Source: Bemisia tabaci (lineage: Eukaryota > Arthropoda > Insecta > Hemiptera > Aleyrodidae). From it: a DNA stretch of 64,000 bases. The translations under genes and the position numbers were made by a program. Shown here in pieces: positions 48,801-59,095 of the stretch (the stretch's first letter is position 1; each line of letters opens with the position of its first letter). The stretch covers positions 868,001 to 932,000 of the forward strand of contig NC_092795.1 in NCBI RefSeq assembly GCF_918797505.1. Direction: 5' to 3'. Below the pieces are notes generated by a model, which saw only the letters and a list, made by a program, of their open reading frames with translations, did no database searches and was not told where the DNA came from.

Positions 48801-49719
48801 AAATGAATCACTAAAAATAATAATTATTTTTGTCCACTACCTCTAAATGTACTTTCAATTTTCCATCAGGAACTGCAATTTCTAGCTAATTTCAGAAAAG
48901 ACTTAAATTCTATCAGTTAATAGTTTCCCTGCACTGGAAAAAAGATAATGGTAGAATTCACCATTTCTTTACGCTGTATTTCACACACCGTCAATTTAAA
49001 GTCACTCCTGCCAAAAAAAAAGGTAAACGTTACTATATACTGATACAGATAACCATTCCTCTGGCAGAATCGACTTTGAATTCACGCCGTGTAAAATACA
49101 GCGTGAAGGATTGGTAAATTCTACCAATCTTTTTTTTTTTTCAATGTGTGCAGATAGGTGTTTTTATCGATAAGCTAACAATTGTGGCTCCTTACTTGAA
49201 GATAAAATTCAAATGAAGCCTTAGGTTAGTAAGATGTAACAAGATCAGGTTGATTCGACTCAAGACTGAGATATTAAAATATTGGGTTTGCAGATATACA
49301 GGAACCTGTTGCAGCTGAAGGATCACCCGGTGATCCAGTTTGGGAGCCTGAATGTGAAATCCACGCGGAAAATCCTGGTCATCGAGAGAGCCGACAAATC
49401 TAGGAACACGGTGTTCGTGACGGTGTTCAACACGGGGAGTTTCCAAGAGAACCTCCACCTGAGCCAGGTGCTCAACCTGCCCACGAAGCAACTCTCCGTC
49501 TACGCATCGAGCTCCAATAGCGAACGCACCGTCGGCGTCGAAGTGGACGCCAGTAGAATCCACCTCCGCCCGAAAGAGGCCCTCGTCCTCACCAATGACC
49601 ACCCCCTCGTCCAGAAGGGCGCCATCGGGAACGACCGCATGTTATCAGGGGTCGGCAAACAAATCCTCCACCTCCCCCTCAAGATGCTCCTTTTCATACT
49701 CATAGTAGGTCTCATCTAA
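42185..49719 (+). CDS. GH13 alpha-glucosidase (maltase/sucrase) with cysteine-repeat insertion, five exons
   Basis: Coding exons 42185-42814, 44530-44898, 46043-46522, 47000-47410 and 49294-49719 join, all phase 0, to 771 residues. Such enzymes cleave (or transfer) alpha-linked glucose from sucrose, maltose and oligosaccharides, usually in the gut lumen. Signal peptide 1-19. Barrel motifs in order: FYQIYPRSFQDSNGDG (39-53), DFVPNHTSDEHEW (125-137), GFRVDS with nucleophile D230, MLTEAY with acid/base E451, GNHDNPR with D517. Between helix 4 (about 290) and strand 5 (about 443) are ten C-x6-C units with 20 cysteines; typical insect members (550-600 aa) lack this. The last 17 residues are hydrophobic after a small-residue stretch, suggesting a GPI signal. 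Exons are GC-rich in an AT-rich setting. The start is the ATG of the signal peptide; an in-frame upstream ATG would bury it. Confidence 0.94.
42815..44529 (+). other. Glucosidase intron 1
   Basis: GTAACG...TTGCAG. Contains an ACGTATCTCG-like MITE remnant (about 42955-43175), a T-run (43212-43238) and the CACTGG MITE at 44203. Nothing coding. Confidence 0.75.
44203..44431. mobile_element. CACTGG-family MITE, copy 2
   Basis: CACTGGAAAAAAAGTCGCTT to AACTTTTTTCCAGTG with GGATCTAGAGTCCAGACTC mirrored as GAGTCTGGACTCTAGATCC. Ends 98 bases before exon 2. Sister of 5766-5990. Confidence 0.85.
44530..44898 (+). CDS. Glucosidase coding exon 2 (residues 211-333)
   Basis: Acceptor GATTTGCAG, donor ACTCAG|GTAAGA. 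Carries nucleophile motif GVDGFRVDS, the FLDEPRS region and QPETYEIIRKFRAFLDDY, then enters the cysteine insertion (C295, C301, C308, C315, C323, C330). Confidence 0.92.
45071..45191. mobile_element. GGACGTAT-family MITE, short form
   Basis: GACGTATTTCTGCCAAACGG...TTTTGGCAGACATACGTCC, about 122 bp, inner GTGAGCCCTG against CGGGGCTCATG. Confidence 0.85.
45298..45517. mobile_element. GGACGTAT-family MITE, long GGAACTAAGCGCC form
   Basis: Same ends as the 122-bp form but with GGAACTAAGCGCCA in place of GGAACTATGTGCAT, a second internal copy of that word, and a pyrimidine-rich stretch before CTATGGCGCTTAGTTCCG. 220 bp. Confidence 0.85.
46043..46522 (+). CDS. Glucosidase coding exon 3 (residues 334-493)
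   Basis: Acceptor GAATTTTAG, donor TTTCAG|GTAAAT. Contains 14 further cysteines (C337 to C432, all TGC codons), then returns to GH13 sequence: TKAMLTEAYTDMKHTV with acid/base E451 and FNFFLLTELN. Confidence 0.92.
46523..46999 (+). other. Glucosidase intron 3
   Basis: GTAAAT...TTGCAG, 477 bp. Nearly half is the long-form MITE at 46560; the rest is AT-rich with a CCCGGG word and nothing recognised. Confidence 0.8.
46560..46789. mobile_element. GGACGTAT-family MITE, long form
   Basis: GGACGTATTTCTGTCGAACG...CATTTGATAAAAATACGTCC, 230 bp, starting 38 bases after the exon 3 donor. Shares GCGCCAAATTGAGTTCCTTT with 45298 and 47532. Confidence 0.85.
47000..47410 (+). CDS. Glucosidase coding exon 4 (residues 494-630)
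   Basis: Acceptor GATTTTGCAG, donor TACTGG|GTAAGT. Has WVVGNHDNPRIATRFG (D517 transition-state stabiliser), VTYAGDELGMED and FSNNPRTWLPVNPNY, all typical of insect maltases. Confidence 0.94.
47532..47757. mobile_element. GGACGTAT-family MITE, long form
   Basis: GGACGTATTTCTGTCAAACG...GTTTGATAGAAATACGTCC, 226 bp. Closest relative of the copies in introns 2 and 3. Confidence 0.85.
48932..49147. mobile_element. CACTGG-type MITE with ATGGTAGAATT interior
   Basis: CACTGGAAAAAAGATAATGG to CTACCAATC(T)nCAATGTG; TTTACGCTGTATTTCACAC pairs with GTGTAAAATACAGCGTGAA. Longer form of 24478-24615. Confidence 0.8.
49294..49719 (+). CDS. Glucosidase coding exon 5 (residues 631-771, stop)
   Basis: Acceptor TTGGGTTTGCAG. 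Encodes the C-terminal beta domain (IYRNLLQLKDHPVIQFG onward) and a hydrophobic tail of 17 residues ending KMLLFILIVGLI before TAA. The GNDRMLSGVG stretch before it offers small residues for GPI attachment. Confidence 0.92.
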   Translation: MYRNLLQLKDHPVIQFGSLNVKSTRKILVIERADKSRNTVFVTVFNTGSFQENLHLSQVLNLPTKQLSVYASSSNSERTVGVEVDASRIHLRPKEALVLTNDHPLVQKGAIGNDRMLSGVGKQILHLPLKMLLFILIVGLI

Positions 49720-51560
49720 ACTATCCTATTAGGCTTAAGATCTTAGATACATTAACCTGAAAATAATACTGATTACTATAGAGAGCATTCATATCCTAGA
49801 CGATAACGATATTTCACAACATACGATCTATCTATACTGTCTTTCATCACGCATAACAGTTACGATTAGTTTAAGTAGCTAATGCAGTTAAAAAGTAGGA
49901 ATATTGCGAGGTTCCGTTTTGATTCGAACCGTGCGACCAGAAAGTCCAATTGAAATTTGCAAAAGTAGGTAAGACCACTTATGGAATTCGTAAAAGTTGG
50001 ACAATTTTGTAAGGACTTTCATCGAGTTGATGGGACTCAGAGGACAAGTATGAAATGAGGCCTCGCTTCCTTCTCTTACATTTTAATTGCTAAGAAAACA
50101 AGAAATACCTCTCTCTAAGACTTAAGTATAGCAAGCTTTATAGTTTGCTCACATTGACCCATCTCAATGGAACTTTTCAATGAGGTCCAAGTCTGAGTCA
50201 GTGAAGAGCTCAATAGTCTGAATCTTTTTTAGTCTAGTCATTTACAAGTTACATGCAATCTGATGCATCAAGTTAGGAGTTAAAATTTACACAAATTAGA
50301 GGATAAAATCATACTTTTTTTGCAATTAAGTTCCTAAGGTTCTCTGATTAGTATGATTTCCTTACTATTGCAATCCAAGTATCTGGGGAAATCCCCCAAA
50401 TCATTGGTCATCAATTTCTTAATATCTGAAATTTCATGATCGTCTTACAAGAATTATTGTAAAACTGAATTCATGAGAGGCATTAACTTTTCCAGAAAGA
50501 GAGGTAGAAAATGAAAATATCCGAAGGAGCCTTCTTGTTTTCCCTCTGTAAAATGGTCCTTGAATGTTCCTTACGCTTAGTTTCTAATCAAATGTTCCTA
50601 GGTATATAATCCGATTACGCAGTTAAAGTTGTTTTGTACAAATCTTTTTCGAACAACAGCACATATTTTTGGATCTGGGATCACAAAAAATAACATCTCA
50701 CTAAACAAGTATAAGATAAGTTGACGAACGTATGGATAAAGTTCTCGTATTTCTCGTACGATAAGTACCCACCTACTTTACTCAATTTGATGTAAACAAT
50801 TATTTTAGCAATGATTCATATCGTTGCTACATTTTCCACCGATATGTGTTATCAAACGTAACCGTACCCACCGAAATACTTAATTCGAATAATTATTATT
50901 AGATAAATTTATAGATACATGTTTGACTGTCAAAAATATTTTGCAAATGCGATGCTGTAGCTTACATACGGCGAACATGAATTTAACGCCGGAGGCAAAA
51001 AAAAAGTCACAAATGATCAAGTATGAACATACCCACCTATATACTTACTTATACAATTGTATTTATGTTTTATCATCGTGAATCTAATGTGCCTCAAGTG
51101 TTAAGGATTGTTGCACAAAATCAACATCAGACATAAATATGTACCACCGATTTAATTTATAATTTATTTAGAATAATGAAGACTTAAGTGATTAAATAAT
51201 TAAATTGATGTTTTGATTATCAAAAATATATTGTGATTGAAATGTTTTGCATCGCACAAAAGCACAGAATCAGCCATAGACGTAGATGGACCCACCAATT
51301 TACTTTATTACAATAGACGCACACACTGATGAAATCAATTAGAATTTTTTAATTATTGTCTGTTACGAATGATTGTGATAATGTAGTTTGAAGTGCGGTA
51401 TGAAATGTCTTGTGTGAAAAATCATATCTTTGATACTTTCTCAAGAAAATTTCCACCTGTTTTAGTTCCTGATTTTACTTTATTTTTATACAAAATATGT
51501 TATGTATTGATTCTTTGCCCACGTATATTGACAACCATGTATGTTTTGTAAATAAAGTAT
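49720..51560 (+). other. Probable long 3' UTR of the glucosidase gene
   Basis: AT-rich and, unlike the rest of the window, free of inverted-repeat elements until a clear AATAAA at 51551-51556. The absence of insertions suggests transcribed sequence under constraint, but an earlier unmarked poly(A) site is possible. Confidence 0.4.
51551..51556 (+). terminator. Candidate poly(A) signal of the glucosidase gene
   Basis: AATAAA about 1.8 kb after the stop, followed by a T-rich stretch (TTTTTGTTTTATT). It is the first canonical signal noted after the stop. Confidence 0.4.
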
Positions 51561-51767
51561 TTTCCTCCATCAATTTTTGTTTTATTATCGAAAATGTGTC
51601 CACAAGATATATAGTAATCACCTGCGATAGTAATTGCATGTATTGCCTGCATTGAAACTCTCGAAACCATATTTTTGATCGTGTTTCATCTGCATTTCTT
51701 GTAAGGTTGCACTCAACTTAGCAGTGATAACATGACGATCAATGTGCGAAACCACGAATTTCCATTA

Positions 51768-51982
51768 CGCTGTTTCGAAATGACCGCTTTATTTCATTTT
51801 TTCGCAAAAATGCGAAGCCAACTTTATAACTTGAAATTTATGCAAAATATTCTGCTAGTAGAGAAGAAACATTAAGGAAGTTTCCAAGGAATTACGTCGA
51901 GTAGCTATCTACAGAAAAAAATAAGGAAGATAGGAAATCTGCAACGTCACAAATGGAGGTCCGAGGTTTCGCACTTTGGTCA
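51768..51982. mobile_element. ACGTATCTCG-family MITE, diverged
   Basis: GCGAAACCACGAATTTCCATTACGCTG at the left (positions 51764-51790) is mirrored by CTGCAACGTCAC...GAGGTTTCGC at the right. Interior GCCAACTTTATAACTTGAAATTTATGCAAAATATTCTGC (51831-51869) resembles the copies at 42955, 48570 and 58622. Confidence 0.55.
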
Positions 51983-53106
51983 TGGATAAACTCCTACGAA
52001 CTTTATTCCAACCGCCCATTAATCACAAACTGCGAAAATTAAACTGTTAAAAATGGTAATAATGAGTAAGCAAAACTGTGATAGAATATTACTAGATAAT
52101 GATAAATTGTGCTTAAACGCAAAGTCTCTACGTCTGATAGTAACAATAGACCGCAAAAGACTCGTATAACATACAAAAAAGAGAAATAAGCTAGCCTTAC
52201 ATTCAGTGGTTAGGCAATTTGCGCTACCGTTAACTCGAAATAGTTGTAGCACGTGATTTAGTGTCTCAGCATAAGATAATCCCAAAGTAGCTTCATTTAA
52301 CCTCATTTAAGTTGGTAAATTAAACAGATAGATGTCATAATGGACGTAAAACTGGAGCGGTTGTAATCAGTTCTAAACGCACTAGCTATATATGACGTCA
52401 TCCAACTTGGCCGTGCTTACATTTTGTTCCTCCCTCCTTCAATTTATTAATGGAGCTTAAACTTTAGGCTATTCTCCTTAAATCTTTGATGAAACAAAGA
52501 GGTTCAAAACTGTGGAAGCTCGACTGCGGTGGATCACGTAAATCGTACGTGTTTTTCCATGGGCAGCAGCATCTCAGTCAATTTAGATCATAGAGGCTTT
52601 TAGTTCCGAAAAATCTTATTACTTGTTTATTCTTGGTGTAATTCAATTAGACGCATTTAAACGAAAAGGAACCATATTCATTGAAACATGAGCCCTTTCA
52701 TCATGTGTATCTTAGGGCTTGTGATACAATCCTGATGTATATCATTTAGATTTAAATCCGTTCAATTGCCAGTATAAAATTAAAAGAATGGGTGTAAATC
52801 AGGGTAGCAGAAAAGTGGTCAACAAATACCATCAAATTGGTGAAAAAATTAATGCAACAAAAGTTAAAGCACGCAAGTTGTTACACCTAATAGGCATTTA
52901 CTGATTTGTGGCTGAAACCGTATTCCATCTTTGATTCGGAACTTACGATTGTGCCGATTGCTATATTGATCATTGATTACGCATATCTTTAGTGAGGTGT
53001 TTGGGTCAAGATGTAGTGAAAAGGGACCACTCCCTTTGCAAAGAACAGAACGGATTGTCAACGAGGTCATACGTTTTTGTAAACATTATTAGCGAAGAAT
53101 TCAGAG

Positions 53107-53153
<47 letters not shown>

Positions 53154-53187
53154 TCGATGTTATACGCTATTGCTGAATTATATACAA

Positions 53188-53225
53188 CTAGAGGCCTGTG
53201 GCCGCTACACGGCCGCCAACCACTG
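53188..53225 (-). mobile_element. Helitron 3'-tail fragment
   Basis: On the - strand, GGCGGCCGTGTAGCGGCC then AGGCCT and CTAG. Only the palindromic tail is present; the sequence beyond it is unlike the other copies. It lies next to a run of about 37 T. Confidence 0.5.
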
Positions 53226-53283
53226 AGAAAGCTACAAGTAAAAAACAGTAGAACAACCACGTTCAAGTTATTTAAGAGATGAA

Positions 53284-54250
53284 TGGATTCAAAAGCTGAC
53301 GAATGCATGCGAAAGAAAGCATTTTCATCTCCGATTGCAACGTTGTGTACCAATTTCCATGTTTCATTTTTGTACACCGTTTTAAAGAGCTACACACTGT
53401 TTTTACACGAATTTTCTGACATGATCTGAAATGTAAGCATCGAAAATTTCAACGCTATATTTTCGTTCATTCTGTTTTCTATTTATGTAACAAAACAAAA
53501 TAATTAAATATCCCTCGAGTTTCTGCATCGTTACAATGAGGACACATATTTTCCCTTCACTTGCGGTAAAAACCGGAGCAGAGAGGCCAGCATGATGACA
53601 CGTAATCCTAGTTTAACGGTGACTTTAGTGTCGCACGAGCTAGAAAAGGGAAGGGTGGAGTCATCGTTGCAGTGGGACGCGCCTTCCATTCGGCTAGCGG
53701 CAATATGCCTACACCCATGGGCGAATAGTTATCTCGTTACGCCTGCCGTAAGTGAAATCAAAAATCGACGCCTGCACGCGGAAAAAAGTGTTCTTATCCC
53801 CGACTGCAAAGTTGAAAATCTCTACTAATTTTGTTTATTTTTAATCAATTTAAAAAAAGAATAAAAAGAAAAAAAAGCTACGCACAGTTTTTGTAGACGT
53901 TTCCGAAAAATTCCCAGAATGATTTGAAATTTAATCACAACAAATTTCGATGCGATATTTCCGTTCGTTTTGTTTTCTTTTTATTAAATCAAAATTAATT
54001 TTACGCGAATCAAGTTTCAGAATCGCTTACTCGTTTAAACATCGTCCGATTTGCTGAATGGTTGCAATTAAGATACCCCTTAAATTGTGTTTACCCTTAA
54101 ATTGTGGCAAAAACCAGGCAGGGACCGTCAAAAGAAATGACGCATGGTTTAGTTTTGCGGCGACTTTAGCGTCGCGTAAGCCAGGGGAGGGAGCTCAGTC
54201 GAGGGAGCGAGCCCGTGGTCTAGTAGTTATCGCAAATAACTGTCGCATTG
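53284..54250. repeat. Diverged tandem duplication, unit about 469 bp
   Basis: GCATGCGAAAGAAAGC at 53305 corresponds to GCACGCGGAAAAAAGT at 53774. Later shared words in the same order include GCTACRCACWGTTTTT, TTTCGTTC, GCGGTAAAAACC/GTGGCAAAAACC and GACTTTAGYGTCGC. The copies differ by many substitutions, so the duplication is old. Confidence 0.7.
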
Positions 54251-54649
54251 CGTTTGCGTTGTGCAATGCGAGAAGTATTCATGCAGTCTTGCAGGCGCTG
54301 ATATGAGTTTGACACGGACTGCGCCGTGTTCGGCGCGATTATTCGAACTCGCGTTAGGACAATCGCTGCATCGAAAAATGGGGCATAAAAGGCCCATGTT
54401 GTGTTTCGACGCCGTATGAGGAGTCCAACGTTGCCTCGTTTCTCCCGATAAAACATTTTTCCTGAGAAAAGTTAGAAAGGTTTTCTATGTTTGCTTTTTT
54501 AGATTGAATGAACCATTAAACAAGTTAAGAATTTAAGCACTCTGATACATGATTCTTCAACAGAACTTCATAGAGAACACGATTCGCGCAACGAAAACTA
54601 TTGAAATGAACATTTTATTGCTGGTTGGTTTTCAGTTTCCGTTTTTCCA

Positions 54650-55415
54650 TTTTCCATGTTTTGGGATCTAATGGAAACTTGGTGGAGCCAGGCCCGCCAC
54701 ATCCCATCTCGGGCCCTGGTACCAATTTTGTGGCCCGGGCCCCTAGCACAGGGGGGGGGGGTCCGGGGGGCCTCCCCCGGGAAATTTTCGAAAATTTAAA
54801 TCTATTTGGACGCATTATGAAGCTCTTATGATGGAGATTTTCCATCAATTTCTGCAGAATAATTACGCCTTTTTGTTTACTTTCAGCACCAAAAACTTTC
54901 GAATTGTTGCATTCAAAACATCTATAAATTTTTTTTTGAGGGGGCAGATGATAATTTTCAATTCTATGGGGAGCCGGGCCCCCCTGGATTCCCCTTTCGT
55001 ACGTCTATGGCAAGGGAGTTAAGCCATTGAAGTCGAGGATGCCCAGAAAGGAGCCTCTTAGCATCCGACAACGGAAGAAAATGAAACACAGTTACTAAAA
55101 ATATCATTTTACGTATACTCAAAATCTTGAACATCTCTAAAAAAGTAAGAAAAATTTTATAGTGCCCTAGCGTGTTTTTGAAACTTTATTCACCTTTTGC
55201 GGAATTTTTAGGGTAATTTTTTCACTTTTCCCTACGAGACAAGGGTTACACATAAATTCGTAGTGGTTCGTCACCTGCGTCACGGGCCCCTCCAGGGCCC
55301 GGGCCCCGGTACCAAGGACCCAGTATCCCCCCCCCCCCCCATGTGGCGGGCCCGGGTGGAGCTACGGAGAATACGGCCGTTTATGCATGAGACTTTTTTC
55401 CACCGAAGTAACCTT
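54650..55415. mobile_element. Foldback of about 770 bp with GC-rich arms
   Basis: Left arm GCCACATCCCATCTCGGGCC...GGTACCA...GTGGCCCGGGCCCC; right arm carries the complement (GGGGCCCGTGACG..., GGCCCGGGCCCCGGTACCA, CATGTGGCGGGCCCG). Runs of about 10 G (near 54751) and 14 C (near 55327) occupy matching places. A short frame across the left arm reads GPGTNFVARAPSTGGGG but looks like simple repeat translation. Confidence 0.6.
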
Positions 55416-56488
55416 GTACCTACAACTAGAAAAGTAAGTTGGACCTCCAATCCACAATGAACATTGTTAGAGGATTCATTCTTTTCACTCCGTCATCTCT
55501 ATTTTTCGTGACAGCCCGAGTAACATAAATGTTAAATTTTGACTTTCAAAGAGCGTAACAAAATGGATGACATTTGCGACTTAGGAAACTTTTTCTTTCT
55601 TATCAAAATGAAATTAAAGTAGAATTGATGTTAAAGAGGTCATGAAAAAAATTTGCATTAAAATTTTGTCAAATTCTAAGAATCAATTATATTCCTACTG
55701 AGCATAAAATTAACAAAAAAAATCCAACATGCAAATATATAATTTTGAGTAATATTAGTATTAAACTAAAACTTTATACTAAAATAAGGTAATTCAACAA
55801 ATTTGAAAATGTAGGATGGCATTTACAAAAAACTAAACAGGATTTCCTGACTCGAGTATTTTAACAGTTTTTTCAAGAGTTCACTTTTAAGAATTCAAAG
55901 GCTCCTTAACTTTTCCTTAAACAACCAATGCTACTAGGGCCTTGGAGACAATTCTCCCCCTAATTTTTTATGTTTTTTTTTACATCCTATCGACATACTG
56001 AACTGCATGTCACAACGACATGGTCATAAATAAGGGAAGTAGGTTTCCTTGAAACGTTTTGAAAAGGAGGATATGAATGGAAAGCTCATTAGTGTGCGTG
56101 AGTTTCCTTGGATGGACTCAATGTTGAGCCGTGATGGGAAAGAGAGCGGGAAGTGCATTCCTGTATGCGCCATGGTTAGCCCATGCTTTGATATGTCTCG
56201 AGGTTCATTCCAACATGCACTTACTGCTCTCTTGGCTATGACGGCAGTGATGAGGATCTTAAGCACTTGACACTGACAATGAATTAAGTGCCGCCCGATT
56301 CCGATTGCCAATATTTTCTAGATCATGGCTCACAATCAGCTTCGAATCTTTCATTAATAACCGTGCTCTCGCTCCACCCACCACCAACCAACGCACAGAG
56401 GGACCGAGATTCGAGCTATCGAAATAATTGACTAAAACTCAGAATCTTCATGTTTATTCCGCCACATAATACATTTTAAGGAGTATTT

Positions 56489-57366
56489 GGATTGCATTTT
56501 GCAAAAAGGAACCAATAGCATTCCAATGTCGCTAAGATGGTGCAACTTTATTTACCTCGCAAATATAAACTGATCATCTAAACAACTTTCATCTTTACTA
56601 TACTAATCAATGGGCCTGTTGCAAACTTTTGCTAGAGCAAAAATAAGAGTTGTTTCTTATAGATAATGCCTCAAAAATCACGATGAGCGCATCGGCAAAG
56701 TCTGAAATGCACTCATAACTTCACAGTCTGCGTAAGAAATTTGCGGTTTTTTGAGCTTCCCGCTTCAAAAGCGATACTACGGCACAGGTGAACATTTTGT
56801 AAGAATGGTCGTTCCATCGTCGGCAATACTCATCATGGCCGACGCCAATCCGCCAAAACACGTGTGATGGGACGAGATAATACCTGAACTAGATTAGACC
56901 AGATAACAATCGGCGTGTTTTAACGTTCATGTATTCCACGCCCGAATTGATTGACCTTGAACTCTCCTCGAATTACGCGCGGAACTGCGCGCAAGCGTCA
57001 GCCATGATGAATATCGCCGACGATGGAGCGACTCCTCTAACAAAATGCTCACCTGTGCCGTAGTATCGTTTTTGAAGCGGGAAGCTTAAAAAAACGCAAA
57101 TTTCTTACGCAGATTGTGAAGTTATGAGTGCATTTCAGACTTTGCCGATGCGCTCATCGTGATTTCTGAGGCATTATCTATAAGAAACAACTCTTATTTT
57201 TGCTCTAGCAAAAGTTTGCAACAGGCCCATTATGAATTCAAGGCGAAAATTACCTTTGTAAATTTAATTTTTTGCATGACTTGAGTAATTTTCTTACAAA
57301 GAATTTAAGTTGCGCGATTCTGGCAACATTGGATTGCTCTTGGTTCCTTTTTGCAAAATGCGATCC
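56489..57366. mobile_element. GGATTGCATTTTGC foldback interrupted by a second foldback
   Basis: Outer ends GGATTGCATTTTGCAAAAAG...TTTTTGCAAAATGCGATCC match the family at 20051-20311. The interior is displaced by the element at 56610-57231. Confidence 0.8.
56610..57231. mobile_element. Large near-perfect foldback (about 620 bp)
   Basis: The left arm runs from TGGGCCTGTTGCAAACTTTT through GAGCGCATCGGCAAAGTCTG and GATACTACGGCACAGGTG to CATCGTCGGC...CATCATGGC. The right arm is its complement back to AAAAGTTTGCAACAGGCCCA. Arms are about 225 bp with high identity. The centre of about 165 bp has no gene. Confidence 0.85.
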
Positions 57367-57593
57367 ATTTTAAGAAGAGTATCGAGAGGGGCCGTTAATG
57401 GACCCATCTCCAATTTCCTCAACGCTACGATTTTTTTATCATTGAAGGTCTTTGACTTACATAATGCATCATGATTTGATCATTTTCGGTCTCTATTTGG
57501 GCCCAATACGGCTCTGAACAGGGCTAGATTAGCGCTCATAGGCCCTGAGTGCTGACGGGCACAAGGAGTCCGACATTTGCGTCGACGGTAAAA

Positions 57594-58092
57594 CTACCAG
57601 ACCACGTATCTCGTTTGCGGTGTTTACAAATCTCCGCTGCAATTTTATTTTTTATAAGGGAAACAAATGAGTATTATATTTTGAATTTTTTTTTTTTTTT
57701 TTTTAATTTTTATTGATATTAACCAATACAATAAATGTCACTACTACCTAATTAACCTAAGGTATCTATTGACTATTTTTAATATTAAGTTAAAGTTTTA
57801 AAAGTAAAGAACGTATAATAAGTATTCTAATACGATACTTATTATTCTAACTAACAGTATTTAATACTGCAGTTGTTGTCTTAATATTTTGCAGTTGTTG
57901 TCTTAATATACTGCAGTTGTTGTCTTAATATTGAAAAATTATGGAATTTTGAAATTTTCACAGATTTTTCTTCGCATAAAGAGGAGAAAAGAGGGAAGTT
58001 CTCTCGAATTGATGTTGAGTAGTTTTCTATTTAAAAAATAAAGTATGACAGGAGGTCTACAACGTGGCAAAGCGAGATACGTGGTCTGGTAG
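57594..58092. mobile_element. ACGTATCTCG-family MITE with internal insertion
   Basis: CTACCAGACCACGTATCTCG...CGAGATACGTGGTCTGGTAG are perfect ends. At 499 bp it is about twice the family length; the excess (about 57685-57935) is a T-run plus AT-rich sequence and 22-bp repeats. Confidence 0.75.
57866..57932. repeat. 22-bp tandem repeat, three copies
   Basis: CTGCAGTTGTTGTCTTAATA (third base variable) three times in a row within the insertion above. Confidence 0.85.
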
Positions 58093-58621
58093 CTTTATCG
58101 TGTAGTAGCCACAGCGTGTAGTGAGCTTTTAGAACTTATTTTGTCCGACTGGGAGCCGCTCCACTGTGCGACGTCGAATGCATGAGTCTCCGCGATAGAG
58201 TGCAAACTAATGGAGTGGAGGGTAAGTAGGGTATCGAGTAAACGAGTAAGTCAATAAACAAATCAATCATCATCGTCTCACCGTATGTTGACAAAACGAC
58301 ATACTGACTCAGAGTAGAGAACACCTGTAAGTGGGGCCACATTTGTTCCTAAAGCGAATCCATCTGCTAATGTGCATGAATCATTATGGTATGCCCAGCA
58401 TTTGCTCTTCTCAATAGACATATTGCAAAATGACCTCAAATAACAGGTCATTGACTTATGTAATGCAATTGGGATTCCGGCGCTGCTAAACGTAGCCAAA
58501 GCGCCATGAGTTGGACAACAAGGACCTCCCAGCCTCCCGTAAATGAATACTGTAGGTGACATTTTTTAATACAAAATGTCACCTTTTTTTTAATACAAAA
58601 TGTCACCTATATTCCATGACC

Positions 58622-58840
58622 AAGGTGTGAAACCACGTATCTCCGTTTGCGACATTGCAGACTTCCTGTCATACTTAGTCGACTTAATTTCTTGAAAATG
58701 CCTCGGTTTTTATTCTCTATTGGTAGAATATTCTGTGTAAATTTTAGGCTATAAAGTTGGCTTGCTTCCCCTCAAAGCAACAACAGAAGCGGAAGTTTTG
58801 AAACACCGCGGTGAAGATCCGTGGTTTTTCACTTTAACCA
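58622..58840. mobile_element. ACGTATCTCG-family MITE
   Basis: GTGTGAAACCACGTATCTCCG to CGGTGAAGATCCGTGGTTTTTCAC; interior GGTAGAATATTCTGTGTAAA and ATAAAGTTGGCTTG as in the family. Preceded by a small AATACAAAATGTCACC duplication (58556-58620). Confidence 0.6.
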
Positions 58841-59095
58841 TCGATTAACGTTTTGTACTCTTCGCGTTCGACTCGCTGCCGATTTGTGACGTGGGGACTG
58901 AATCTTATATGTACTTGTGCGTGACAAATGAATAGGTCATTCTCAATAAGACATGAATGCCATACACAAATATCATATAATCTTATGTACATATACAAAT
59001 TATTTTCCGCCTACACACTCAGAAGTGCATTTTCTCAAAAATGTATGTTTCTCATTTCAACGATGTGGTTTGATTCAAAGCACGTTGATAGACAT

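Larger units (their letters stand above)
47411..49293 (+). other. Glucosidase intron 4
   Basis: GTAAGT...TTGCAG. Holds the long-form MITE at 47532, an ACGTATCTCG-related element at about 48570-48795 and the CACTGG MITE at 48932. Nothing coding. Confidence 0.75.

Noticed and set aside
54625..54831. 68-residue GP-rich frame in the GC foldback
   Set aside because: Low-complexity translation of the palindromic arm; also open on the reverse strand; no family.
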